In this document: in pieces, positions 27,648 to 36,449 of the stretch
Position numbering within the stretch: position 1 is the first letter of the stretch
Layout of the letters: every line of letters begins with the position of its first letter
Source: an uncultured Lachnospiraceae bacterium
Lineage (GTDB): Bacteria > Bacillota > Clostridia > Lachnospirales > Lachnospiraceae
Direction: 5' to 3'
Assembly: GCA_910578175.1 (NCBI GenBank)
Contig: CAJTPF010000010.1
Location: forward strand, 32,708 to 96,707
Length of the DNA: 64,000 bases
The notes under the pieces: generated by a model
Databases searched by the model: none
What the model saw: the letters and a program-made list of their open reading frames with translations, nothing else
What the model was told of the DNA's origin: nothing
Made by a program: the position numbers and the translations under genes

Positions 27648-27685
27648 AGGAGTATGGGTTACTTTTATGTAACATAAAGAAAGCG

Positions 27686-28687
27686 ATGATTAAAGTTGAA
27701 AATGTTTCAAAAGAGTTTATAACAGCAAAAAAATATCCTGGTTTTAAGGGGGCAGTCAAAGGATTATTTTCAAATGAAAAAGAGGCGAAAATGGCAGTAG
27801 ATGATATATCATTTGAAATCGAAGATGGCGAAATGGTGGGATATATAGGTGAAAACGGTGCCGGAAAGTCTACGTCTATAAAAATAATGACAGGAATAAT
27901 TGAACCGACAAAAGGAAAGATCGAAGTGGACGGAATCATTCCATACAAAAAAAGAATGGAAAATGCCAGAAACATAGGAGTTGTTTTTGGGCAGAGAACA
28001 CAGCTGTGGTGGAATCTGCCGTTGTGCGAGTCCTTTGGAATACTAAAAGAGATTTATAAAATCAGCGATCATGATTACAAAAAAAGAATGCAATTTTTAG
28101 ATGAAGTTTTGGAGTTGGAAAAATTTATTAACAGTTCCGTAAGAAATCTTTCGTTAGGACAAAGAATGAGAGCGGATTTAGCGGCGTCATTATTACACAA
28201 TCCCAAAACTTTGTATCTGGATGAACCAACGATTGGATTAGATGTTGTGGTAAAGGATAAGATTCGTACGGCAATTAAGGAAATCAACAGTGAGTATCAG
28301 ACGAAAGTCATATTGACCACGCACGACCTGGGTGATATCGAGGAAATATGTAAGCGTATCCTGATCATAGATAATGGGAAAATCATCTATGACGGTACTG
28401 TGGAGGATATTAAAAAAAAGTATGGGAAAATGAGAAAGATTTCATTGGATCTGAAGGATATAAACGTAGTGCATAAAGTTAATTTCAATGATATTTATCA
28501 GTTATCCGGCAGTGATTTTAATTATGAAATAGATGGGAAGACAGTTACATATTCAATTAACAGGGATAAGGTAAATGTATCTTTGGTGATTTCAAATATT
28601 ATGCAGGAGACGGATATACAGGACATACGAATTAAGGAGACGGATATAAGTGAGATCGTTAAACAGATTTACATTGGTGGAATTTAA
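27686..28687 (+). CDS. ABC transporter ATP-binding protein
   Basis: A 333-residue ATPase with Walker A GENGAGKST near residue 55, signature LSLGQRMRADLAAS near 155, Walker B TLYLDEPTIGLD near 178 and the switch TTHDLGD near 212. The C-terminal 90 residues are a small accessory domain of the kind found in drug/viologen-type exporters. Two ABC-2 permease genes follow directly. The set ends the AT-rich block and probably exports its product. Confidence 0.92.
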   Translation: MIKVENVSKEFITAKKYPGFKGAVKGLFSNEKEAKMAVDDISFEIEDGEMVGYIGENGAGKSTSIKIMTGIIEPTKGKIEVDGIIPYKKRMENARNIGVVFGQRTQLWWNLPLCESFGILKEIYKISDHDYKKRMQFLDEVLELEKFINSSVRNLSLGQRMRADLAASLLHNPKTLYLDEPTIGLDVVVKDKIRTAIKEINSEYQTKVILTTHDLGDIEEICKRILIIDNGKIIYDGTVEDIKKKYGKMRKISLDLKDINVVHKVNFNDIYQLSGSDFNYEIDGKTVTYSINRDKVNVSLVISNIMQETDIQDIRIKETDISEIVKQIYIGGI

Positions 28688-28699
28688 TTGGAGGCGGTT

Positions 28700-29548
28700 A
28701 TGAAAGATAGTATTCTGAATTTTAATAAGAAAATAAAAAATTTGTTTATATATACTCCGTTTATTAAAAGTGTTTTAAAAGATAACCTGGCATATAAAGG
28801 AACTTTTTATTTGTACATATTATGTAAAATTCTATGTGTGTTTATTACATATTACTTATGGAAAGCTATCTTTCTAAGTTCGGACAATGCCAGTCTGGGT
28901 GGGTTTACAGATATAGAAATGGTTGCATATATCTTTATGTCTTTTGTCTGTTCCAATATAGTATTTATCAGTATGACAACAAAGATCGGAAATGACGTAA
29001 TGGATGGATCCATTGCGATCAATCTGATAAAGCCTATCAGTTATAAGTTAAAATTATTATCAGAATCTTTTGGCGAAATGGTTTATAAGCTTATATTTCC
29101 GTCTTTATTTATATGGGTTGGGATAGAATATTATAAATTCTGCACAATGGAAAATTATCGTTTTTTGCTCAGTAATGCTCTTTTATTTTTACTCAGCAGT
29201 TTTCTTGGATTTATCATTTATTTTTTATTTGAATTCTGTTTTGGAATGCTGGCATTTTATAGTACATATGTATGGGGAATGGAGATCATAAAAAATAGTA
29301 TTTTGACATTTTTAACCGGTCAATTGATTCCGCTGACGTTCTTTCCGGATACGATTCAAAAGATTTTTGATTATTTTCCGTTTGCTTTGATGAACTATGC
29401 ACCGGTAATGATATATTTGGGAAAATTTAATTCTTCAAAAATAATGTTTTTAATTGTAAAACAACTGGTTTGGATAGTATTATTGGAGATTTTTAGTTAC
29501 CGGCTATGGAAAAGGATAACAAAAAGAATCAGTATACTGGGAGGTTAG
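28700..29548 (+). CDS. ABC-2 type permease (PF06182-like), first subunit
   Basis: A 282-residue integral membrane protein with about six hydrophobic segments and no signal peptide. ATG 28700 has the ribosome binding site GGAGG at 28690-28694; the in-frame TTG at 28688 is an unlikely start. It resembles the paired permeases of exporters encoded next to NatA-like ATPases. The next permease begins 3 bases after its stop. Confidence 0.85.
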   Translation: MKDSILNFNKKIKNLFIYTPFIKSVLKDNLAYKGTFYLYILCKILCVFITYYLWKAIFLSSDNASLGGFTDIEMVAYIFMSFVCSNIVFISMTTKIGNDVMDGSIAINLIKPISYKLKLLSESFGEMVYKLIFPSLFIWVGIEYYKFCTMENYRFLLSNALLFLLSSFLGFIIYFLFEFCFGMLAFYSTYVWGMEIIKNSILTFLTGQLIPLTFFPDTIQKIFDYFPFALMNYAPVMIYLGKFNSSKIMFLIVKQLVWIVLLEIFSYRLWKRITKRISILGG

Positions 29549-29551
29549 GCT

Positions 29552-30343
29552 TTGAGATATTATATAAAAATATACAGGTTATTTTTAAGCCAGTATATAA
29601 AGTCGTTAATGCAATCAAAACTAAATTTTTTTGTCGGAATGTTCGGGAGTCTCTTTGTTCAGGCCAGCGGGATTTTATTTCTTTATCTGGTTTTTGAGCA
29701 GATTCCGTTGTTAAACGGATGGTCAATGGAAGAACTTATATTTATTTATGGATTTTCGCAGATTCCGAAGGCGCTTGACCACTTATTTGCAGATTATATC
29801 TGGCTGTTGTCATCAAGAATGATCACTAACGGAGAGTTTGATCGTTATTTGCTGCGTCCTGTTCCGGCTTTTTTTCAATTAATATGCGACAGGTTTCAGT
29901 TAGATGCCATAGGCGAACTGTTGGTCGGAGCAGCGTTGGTGATCATGTCGGTACGCAACGGCACGGTACGGATCACTTTTGCTGGAAGTATTTTATTTAT
30001 TGTTTCAATTTTAGCAGGATTTTTAATTTTTATGTCAGTCAAATTGTTTTTTGCATCGTTAGCATTCTGGCTGACAAACAGCGCGCCCATATTGCAATTA
30101 GGATATGAAATATCAAATTTTACAAAATATCCGGTATCAATTTATCCGAAACCGATACAACTGATATCATCGTTTATCGTTCCGTTTGCATTTGCATCTT
30201 TTTATCCGGCCTCATATTTTATCAGGGATGTGTCTTTGTGGACAACGATAGCAGCGGAAGCAGCGGTATCCTGTATAGCCTGGATGATCGCACGAAGTGT
30301 TTTTGTTAAAGGTATGTCGGTATATAATAGTGTGGGAAACTGA
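29552..30343 (+). CDS. ABC-2 type permease (PF06182-like), second subunit
   Basis: A 263-residue membrane protein with about six membrane segments, started at TTG 29552 behind GGGAGG. Segments such as LYLVFEQIPLLNGWS and the IYGFSQIPKALDH loop, plus its placement, mark it as the second half of a heterodimeric exporter. It is the last gene of the AT-rich block; a separate promoter lies just downstream. Confidence 0.85.
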   Translation: MRYYIKIYRLFLSQYIKSLMQSKLNFFVGMFGSLFVQASGILFLYLVFEQIPLLNGWSMEELIFIYGFSQIPKALDHLFADYIWLLSSRMITNGEFDRYLLRPVPAFFQLICDRFQLDAIGELLVGAALVIMSVRNGTVRITFAGSILFIVSILAGFLIFMSVKLFFASLAFWLTNSAPILQLGYEISNFTKYPVSIYPKPIQLISSFIVPFAFASFYPASYFIRDVSLWTTIAAEAAVSCIAWMIARSVFVKGMSVYNSVGN

Positions 30344-30359
30344 AATTTTCCATACATAC

Positions 30360-30388
30360 TTGATTTTTCAATGGAAATAGCATAAAAT
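30360..30388 (+). promoter_or_regulatory. Putative promoter for the licD-led glycan genes
   Basis: TTGATT (30360-30365), a 17-base spacer and TAAAAT (30383-30388), located in the 81-base gap after the exporter genes. It suggests that the licD group can be transcribed independently of the upstream block. Confidence 0.5.
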
Positions 30389-30424
30389 TAAAAAGTTAAA
30401 TAATCCAGAGTACAATGTGTTTGA

Positions 30425-31324
30425 ATGGAGATTGATTTTTTTATGGCGGCAGATTTAGCGAAACAGTATGATAAAGAAGAACTTGAAAAGTTAAAAAAAG
30501 CGGAACTGAATATTCTGTATGACTTTATACAGGTATGTGAAAAGCATGAGATCAATTATTTTCTTGCATGGGGCACGGCCATTGGTGCAGTCCGCCACCA
30601 GGGGTTCATTCCGTGGGATGATGATATAGATATAGGGATGTTGCGGGAAGATTATGATAAATTTACAACAGTGGCTGAACAGGAACTGGGAGACCGCTAT
30701 AAACTTACCACGCCTGTAACGGAAAAAGGCTATGCTGGCACTGTGGCAAAATTGCAGAGAAAGGGTACTAAATTTGTTCCTTATATTTCCAGGACCATGA
30801 AATGTGATCTGTGTCTTCATATAGATTTGTTTATTTATGATAACATGGATAATGATGTGGAAGCGGCACGGAAGAATATCAGAAAGACAAGGCGGATCGC
30901 CCATATCATATTTTTATGCGGTTCTCCTTATCCGATCATAAGGATTAAGGGGATCAAGGGTGCATTGGCAAAGACCGCCTGTTTTCTGGCCCATTATATA
31001 TTTAAACTGTTCCGGGTATCGACTGCGAAGCAGTATATGAAATTTGAAAAGATATCTACCGCATCCAATCATAAAAATACTGCAAAGCTGACATCTTATC
31101 AAAGTTTGGCGGCATTTACAAACGCAGTTTCAAAAGAGGATATTTTTCCGTTGAAAGAAATACAGTTTGAAGACCTGACGGTTAAAATCCCAAACCATTA
31201 TGATAAAATGCTGCGGCAGACTTACGGAAATTATATGGAACTACCGAAAGAAGAAGACAGGGTAAATCATGGAGCATATCTCATTGATTTTGGAGACGGC
31301 TCCGTATTAAAGCGAGGTGTATGA
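30425..31324 (+). CDS. LicD family phosphotransferase
   Basis: A 299-residue protein with the LicD signature WGTAIGAVRHQGFIPWDDD followed by IDIGM near residue 60; the aspartates bind metal. LicD-type enzymes transfer phosphocholine, phosphoribitol or similar phospho-substituents onto cell-surface glycans. The start may be ATG 30425 or ATG 30443 (MAADLAKQ), the latter with GGAG upstream. It overlaps the stop and start region of the next glycosyltransferase. It indicates that the glycan made by the genes that follow carries a phospho-substituent. Confidence 0.9.
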   Translation: MEIDFFMAADLAKQYDKEELEKLKKAELNILYDFIQVCEKHEINYFLAWGTAIGAVRHQGFIPWDDDIDIGMLREDYDKFTTVAEQELGDRYKLTTPVTEKGYAGTVAKLQRKGTKFVPYISRTMKCDLCLHIDLFIYDNMDNDVEAARKNIRKTRRIAHIIFLCGSPYPIIRIKGIKGALAKTACFLAHYIFKLFRVSTAKQYMKFEKISTASNHKNTAKLTSYQSLAAFTNAVSKEDIFPLKEIQFEDLTVKIPNHYDKMLRQTYGNYMELPKEEDRVNHGAYLIDFGDGSVLKRGV

Positions 31325-31325
31325 T

Positions 31326-32498
31326 TTGAAAAAGTATTGTATTTTTTCAGCGCAATATCTGCCCAATATAGGCGGAGTGGAGCGGTACACATATTATATA
31401 GCAAAAAAAATTGTTGAAGCCGGAGACAAAGCAACGATCGTAACCTCTTATATGAAAGGAGAACCCATACATGAGATAAAAGAAGGGATTGAAATTTACC
31501 GGGTTCCCTGTTTTTCATTGATGAACGGCAGATTTCCGGTGCTCAAACCCTGCTCCAACCTGATAAAGATCATGAGAAGCCTGGAGTTAAAAGAATTTGA
31601 TCTGGTGATCGTCAATACCAGGTTTTATCTTCATTCGCTGTATGGAATGAGATTTGCGAAAAAAAATAAGATCAAATGTATCACTATTGAGCATGGTACC
31701 AGTCACCTGACATTTAATAATAAATATCTGGATAAGCTGGAGCATATCTATGAGCATGTCATAACTTTTTTTGATAAATTATACTGCAAGGATTACTATG
31801 GCGTCAGTCAGGCATGTTGTGAATGGAGCGGGCATTTCGGAATAAAATCAAAAGGCGTTTTATATAATGCAGTGGATATTCAGGAAATTGAAGCATTGAT
31901 GGAAGAACCGGTGACGGATTATAAATCGGAATATGACATTTCCGGGGATGATGTGGTAATCTCTTATACCGGAAGGCTGTTACGGGAAAAAGGTATTCCG
32001 CAGCTGCTGGAAGTGGTGAAAAATTTAAAACATGATAAAAGGATTCTGTTGTTTCTGGCCGGCGACGGTCCGCTGGATGATGTTGTACGTCTGGTGGTAG
32101 AAGAAAGCAACGACGGGATAAGGAAAAATAAGATCATACCGTTGGGCAGGATCGATTTTCCGCATGTGGCGGCATTATTGAAAATAACCGATATATTCTG
32201 TCTGCCATCCGATTCGGAAGGATTTCCGACTTCCGTGCTGGAAGCGGCGGCAGCAAAATGTTTTATCATCACCACATATAACGGCGGGGCAAAAGAACTG
32301 GTCAAAGGAAAAGAATACGGTATCATCATGCCGGATAACCGGATACAGACGTTGGAAGACAGTATCAGTCTGGCTCTGAAAGATGAGACATACCGTGACA
32401 GTGCGATAGAGAAGACCTATGAGGCATTGAAACGGGAATTTACCTTTGATGCCACCTTTGGGAAGATAAGAGAGATAGCGGATTCCGCCGGAAACTGA
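31326..32498 (+). CDS. Family 4 glycosyltransferase
   Basis: A GT-B enzyme. The N-terminal loop is LPNIGGVERYTYY and the C-terminal nucleotide-sugar site is DSEGFPTSVLEAAAAK near residue 300 (the EX7E-type motif). The start is most likely TTG 31326 (MKKYCIF) behind GCGAGGTG; GTG 31317 gives a longer version that overlaps licD by 8 bases. It probably adds one retaining-linkage sugar to the lipid-linked repeat unit that the flippase next door would export. Confidence 0.88.
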   Translation: MKKYCIFSAQYLPNIGGVERYTYYIAKKIVEAGDKATIVTSYMKGEPIHEIKEGIEIYRVPCFSLMNGRFPVLKPCSNLIKIMRSLELKEFDLVIVNTRFYLHSLYGMRFAKKNKIKCITIEHGTSHLTFNNKYLDKLEHIYEHVITFFDKLYCKDYYGVSQACCEWSGHFGIKSKGVLYNAVDIQEIEALMEEPVTDYKSEYDISGDDVVISYTGRLLREKGIPQLLEVVKNLKHDKRILLFLAGDGPLDDVVRLVVEESNDGIRKNKIIPLGRIDFPHVAALLKITDIFCLPSDSEGFPTSVLEAAAAKCFIITTYNGGAKELVKGKEYGIIMPDNRIQTLEDSISLALKDETYRDSAIEKTYEALKREFTFDATFGKIREIADSAGN

Positions 32499-32529
32499 AG
32501 GATTAGGAAAGGCCTGGATATAGAATGAC

Positions 32530-33768
32530 ATGAAACATACAGTAACGCAGAAAGAAAAATATTTCTGGAATATGATGGGTAGTTTTTCCAATGCACTATC
32601 CTCCATGATACTTGCAATCATTGTAAACCGTCTGACAGGAGCGGAACTGGGGGGGATTTTTGCCTTTGCTTTTGCCAATGCACAGCTTATGATGACGATC
32701 GGAGCGTTCGAAGTCCGTCCGCTTCAATCCACGGATGTAAACGAAAAATATTCATTCTCCCAGTATTTTTCACTTCGTCTCATAACATGTACGCTGATGA
32801 TACTGATCGATCTTGCATATATATGGTTCAGCGGTTACAGCGGCGTGAAAGCATATACCGTATTTCTGGTATGCATTTATAAGATGGTAGAAGGATTTAC
32901 CGACGTATTTTCCGGTATGTTTCAGCAACATGACAGGATCGATCTGGTAGGAAGATCGCTGACGCTCCGGATATTTGCCAGTACCGCCGGTTTTTTTCTG
33001 GTATTATATGCAACAGGGAATCTGGTATGGGCCTCTTTGGCGCTGGGAGTGGTTTCTGCAGCATTGATCTTTATTTATGACCTGCGGTTATGGAAATGCT
33101 TTGATAATGTTAATATTGCTGTGGACTTCCGGCATTTGCTGCCGCTGGTATGGGAATGTCTGCCCTTATTTATTTCAGCTTTTATAATGATGTATATCAA
33201 CAATGCTCCCAAATATGCAATTGATCGGATGTATCCGGATGAAATACAAAATATATATAATATTTTATTTATGCCTGCGTTCGTTATCAATCTATTCAGT
33301 TTATTCGTATTCCGTCCTATGCTTGTGAATCTTACAAAGGAATGGAATGAGCGTGATCTGAAACCCTTTGTAAAAACGGTGAAATATATATTGCTGTTGA
33401 TAATCATTTTAACAATTCTTGCCATGGGAGCGGCATATCTGTTAGGAATACCGATTTTGCAGATAATATATGGTGTAGATATATCCGGTTACCGGACGGA
33501 ACTGGTTTTGATCATGGTAACCGGGGGAATCAGCGCATTATCAACTTTTATGTATTATGTGATCACCGTGATGCGGATTCAAAAATATCTGCTGGTCGGA
33601 TATCTTTCTGCATTTGCCATTGCCCTGTTCCTGCCGGGGATTTTAGTGAAGAAATATATTATTGCAGGAGCGGTGTATTCCTGTGCAGCATCTCTTATTG
33701 TCTTGACAATGGTGTTTCTTCTTATTATTATAACAAATGTAAAATATGCAAAACGGGAAATAAGATAA
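32530..33768 (+). CDS. Polysaccharide flippase (Wzx / MATE-like)
   Basis: A 412-residue membrane protein with about 12 hydrophobic segments. The N terminus FSNALSSMILAIIVNRLTG is typical of polysaccharide transporters of the MOP superfamily, as is the WECLPLFISAFIMMYIN helix in the middle. It should move undecaprenyl-diphosphate-linked repeat units across the membrane. It lies between glycosyltransferases of the licD group, which points to a Wzx-dependent route separate from the ABC route encoded downstream. No Wzy polymerase is recognised. Confidence 0.85.
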   Translation: MKHTVTQKEKYFWNMMGSFSNALSSMILAIIVNRLTGAELGGIFAFAFANAQLMMTIGAFEVRPLQSTDVNEKYSFSQYFSLRLITCTLMILIDLAYIWFSGYSGVKAYTVFLVCIYKMVEGFTDVFSGMFQQHDRIDLVGRSLTLRIFASTAGFFLVLYATGNLVWASLALGVVSAALIFIYDLRLWKCFDNVNIAVDFRHLLPLVWECLPLFISAFIMMYINNAPKYAIDRMYPDEIQNIYNILFMPAFVINLFSLFVFRPMLVNLTKEWNERDLKPFVKTVKYILLLIIILTILAMGAAYLLGIPILQIIYGVDISGYRTELVLIMVTGGISALSTFMYYVITVMRIQKYLLVGYLSAFAIALFLPGILVKKYIIAGAVYSCAASLIVLTMVFLLIIITNVKYAKREIR

Positions 33769-33796
33769 GAGGAAGAGAAAGGATATTCAGAAGAGA

Positions 33797-34516
33797 ATGA
33801 AGGATTTATTGATAATCATACCTGCTTATAATGAAGAAAAAAGTATTGAACGGGTGGTAAAGAACATAATAACCAACTTTCCGGAATATGATTATGTGGT
33901 CGTAAACGACGGCTCCAGAGATAAGACTGCAAAGGTATGTAAGAAAAACGGATTTAATTATATTGACCTTCCGGTAAATCTGGGACTGGCCGGAGCCTTT
34001 CAGACCGGATTGAAATATGCATACAGGCAGGGATATGAATATGCGCTTCAATATGACGGTGACGGACAGCATAAAATCGAGTATGTGGATAAATTGCTGA
34101 CAGAAATTAAGAACGGCAGTGACATTGTCATTGGTTCCCGGTTTGTGGATAAGAAAAAACCGTTCAGCCTGCGGATGCTGGGTAGTATGGTAATTTCTTT
34201 TTCTATCTGGCTGACAACGGGAAAGAAGATCAAGGACCCTACTTCCGGTATGCGGATGTTTAACCGGGCATTATTAAAAGAATTTGCCGCAAATCTGAAT
34301 TATGGACCGGAACCGGATACCATATCTTATCTGTTAAAACAGGGGGTAAAGGTAAAAGAAGTTCAGGTGGAGATGGATGAGCGTATGGAAGGCGAAAGTT
34401 ATCTGAATTTTTCAAAATCCATGAGTTATATGCTTCGTATGGTGATCTCCATTCTTTTTATTCAGAGTTTCAGGAAGCGGGATAAACGTTATATAAAGAT
34501 TGAAAGAAAAGTATAA
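33797..34516 (+). CDS. Family 2 glycosyltransferase, dolichol-phosphate-mannose-synthase-like
   Basis: A 239-residue GT-A enzyme: IIPAYNEEKSIERV at the N terminus, VVNDGSRD, the metal motif QYDGDGQH near 90 and GSRFV near 113. The C terminus has a weak amphipathic/hydrophobic segment and a basic tail. Enzymes of this shape make polyprenyl-phosphate sugars or transfer to lipid carriers. The DUF2304 protein follows after 40 bases, a pairing seen widely in such loci; DUF2142-type membrane proteins may use the lipid-linked sugar. Confidence 0.9.
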   Translation: MKDLLIIIPAYNEEKSIERVVKNIITNFPEYDYVVVNDGSRDKTAKVCKKNGFNYIDLPVNLGLAGAFQTGLKYAYRQGYEYALQYDGDGQHKIEYVDKLLTEIKNGSDIVIGSRFVDKKKPFSLRMLGSMVISFSIWLTTGKKIKDPTSGMRMFNRALLKEFAANLNYGPEPDTISYLLKQGVKVKEVQVEMDERMEGESYLNFSKSMSYMLRMVISILFIQSFRKRDKRYIKIERKV

Positions 34517-34556
34517 GACGGAAAAAACCATGTAGCCGTGGAAAAGAGGTACCAAT

Positions 34557-34919
34557 ATGAGCATGACATTAAGAGTAGTGCTGATCATAGCATCATTGCT
34601 GACCATGTTATTTATGTTAAAAAGAATCCGAAATGCAAAAGTACAGATTGAAGATGTGATATTCTGGATCATATTTTCCACATTGCTGATAGGATTAAGT
34701 ATTTTTCCGGAACTGGGAGATTATTTTGCAGGAATGCTGGGGATTTATTCTACCGTAAATTTTATATTTTTATTTATCATCTTCCTGCTCCTGCTTCGGG
34801 AATTTACCATGACGATCAAGGTATCCCAGATGGAAAATAAAATCAAGGAACTGACTCAGGAAATTGCGATTAAAAATAATATAGAATATCAGGAAAAAGA
34901 AAGAGAAGGAGATAATTAA
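34557..34919 (+). CDS. DUF2304 family membrane protein
   Basis: A 120-residue protein with three hydrophobic segments (about 4-22, 37-60 and 65-85) and a charged coiled-coil tail. DUF2304 proteins are found next to polyprenyl-phosphate glycosyltransferases, as here, but their function is not established. It ends one base before rfbD. Confidence 0.82.
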   Translation: MSMTLRVVLIIASLLTMLFMLKRIRNAKVQIEDVIFWIIFSTLLIGLSIFPELGDYFAGMLGIYSTVNFIFLFIIFLLLLREFTMTIKVSQMENKIKELTQEIAIKNNIEYQEKEREGDN

Positions 34920-34920
34920 A

Positions 34921-35787
34921 ATGGCTAAAAAATTTTTGGTTACAGGAGCAAACGGACAATTAGGAAGGGCAATCTGCGAATTATATTCCGGAAATCCGGA
35001 AGTGGAAATCGTTAAAACCGATGTTGCAGAACTGGATATAACCGATGTTTCGGCTGTCACGGCTATGATAGAAGAAGTGAAACCTTATGCCATCATTAAC
35101 TGCGCAGCCCATACCAATGTCAATGCATGCGAAACGGATGCGGATAATGCATATAAGATCAATGCCATCGGACCGAGAAATTTAAGCATTGCTGCAGCGA
35201 AGACCGGAGCGAAAATGGTTCATGTGTCTACAGATTATGTGTTTGAGGGAAACGGTACGGTTCCATATACGGAATTTGATGATACCAATCCGTTGGGAAT
35301 GTATGGAAAGACCAAGCTGGAGGGAGAAAAGTTTGTACAGCAGTTTACGGATAAATTTTTCATTATCCGGACCGCCTGGCTGTATGGCGATGGAAAAAAT
35401 TTTGTTAAGACCATGCTGAAATTATCCGAAACCAATGATGAAGTTAAGGTAGTTGGAGACCAGATTGGTTCACCCACCAGTACCAAAGTTCTGGCAGATA
35501 TTATAAATGAACTGGTCTTTACCGAAAATTACGGGATCTTCCACGGAACCTGTGAAGGATTCTGTAGCTGGGCTGATTTTACCGAAGAGATTTTCCGGCT
35601 GGCCGGAAAAGATACAAAGGTAAAACATATTACCACTGAAGAATTTCCGACCCCTGCAAAGCGGCCGGCATATTCCGTTCTGGAGAATTATATGTTAAAA
35701 CTGACTACAGGTTATATGGCGCCGGACTGGAAGGAAGCCATTAAAGAATATATTGAAGCCGGATGGCATTTAAAACAGGATATTTAA
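34921..35787 (+). CDS. rfbD: dTDP-4-dehydrorhamnose reductase RfbD
   Basis: It catalyses the last step of dTDP-L-rhamnose synthesis. The 288-residue extended SDR has TGANGQLGRA at residue 8, STDYVFEG near 106 and YGKTKLEGE for the catalytic Tyr-Lys near 130. The other three rhamnose genes (rfbB, rfbA, rfbC) lie 3 kb downstream, after the DUF2142 gene and the long inverted repeat, so the pathway is split between two transcription units. Confidence 0.95.
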   Translation: MAKKFLVTGANGQLGRAICELYSGNPEVEIVKTDVAELDITDVSAVTAMIEEVKPYAIINCAAHTNVNACETDADNAYKINAIGPRNLSIAAAKTGAKMVHVSTDYVFEGNGTVPYTEFDDTNPLGMYGKTKLEGEKFVQQFTDKFFIIRTAWLYGDGKNFVKTMLKLSETNDEVKVVGDQIGSPTSTKVLADIINELVFTENYGIFHGTCEGFCSWADFTEEIFRLAGKDTKVKHITTEEFPTPAKRPAYSVLENYMLKLTTGYMAPDWKEAIKEYIEAGWHLKQDI

Positions 35788-35828
35788 ATATTTCCTGAAA
35801 CGGGTATACAGAGGAAAGGAATGGAATA

Positions 35829-36449
35829 ATGCGTAAGAAAATTTTGGGCATTGCGACCCTGGTGCTGTTAGCATTAACCATAGTATCTGCAATATTTAAA
35901 ACTTCGGTGAAGAATGACACGGCGATTGAATATACACCAAAAGAGGCAGTCGGTTATATTGAAAAAGATACCGAGATTGAATATGTTTTTACACCGGAAG
36001 AGGATATTGTGGGTATAAAACTTCTGATAGGAACATACGGAAAAAAAATTACCAGGGGAAAACTGATCATACGGATTTATGATCATGAAAGCGATGAATT
36101 GCTGGTGAAAACGGACATTGACTCGGAAGGTCTCAGGGATAATCAGTTTGCTTATGCGGATACCGGAAAGCTTCAGACAAAAGACAGAAAAATAAGGGTT
36201 ATGATCACGGCGCGGGATTTTTGGAGAAGCAAAGGAGTAACACTGTGGCTGGGAGATAATTCTCTGGATGAATATTCCGTTACCAGAGTGGATGATCTGA
36301 GACAGGAAGATGATTTGATCATAACCGCTTCTTATCTGGTGAAGGACACTCCTTACACCTGGGAATTGTTATTACTGACCGCGGTTTGTTTTCTGGTATT
36401 TATCATGCAGTGGGACGGAGGAAAAGATGAACAGGAAGAGATTGATTAA
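35829..36449 (+). CDS. Uncharacterised bitopic membrane protein with extracytoplasmic beta-rich domain
   Basis: A 206-residue protein with an N-terminal signal-anchor (about residues 5-24), an extracytoplasmic domain of alternating strands (about 30-170) and a C-terminal membrane helix (about 180-198). It is not recognised. It overlaps the DUF2142 gene by 23 bases, and that protein's N terminus also carries an anchor followed by a similar-looking exposed domain, so the two probably form one complex (inference). Confidence 0.65.
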   Translation: MRKKILGIATLVLLALTIVSAIFKTSVKNDTAIEYTPKEAVGYIEKDTEIEYVFTPEEDIVGIKLLIGTYGKKITRGKLIIRIYDHESDELLVKTDIDSEGLRDNQFAYADTGKLQTKDRKIRVMITARDFWRSKGVTLWLGDNSLDEYSVTRVDDLRQEDDLIITASYLVKDTPYTWELLLLTAVCFLVFIMQWDGGKDEQEEID

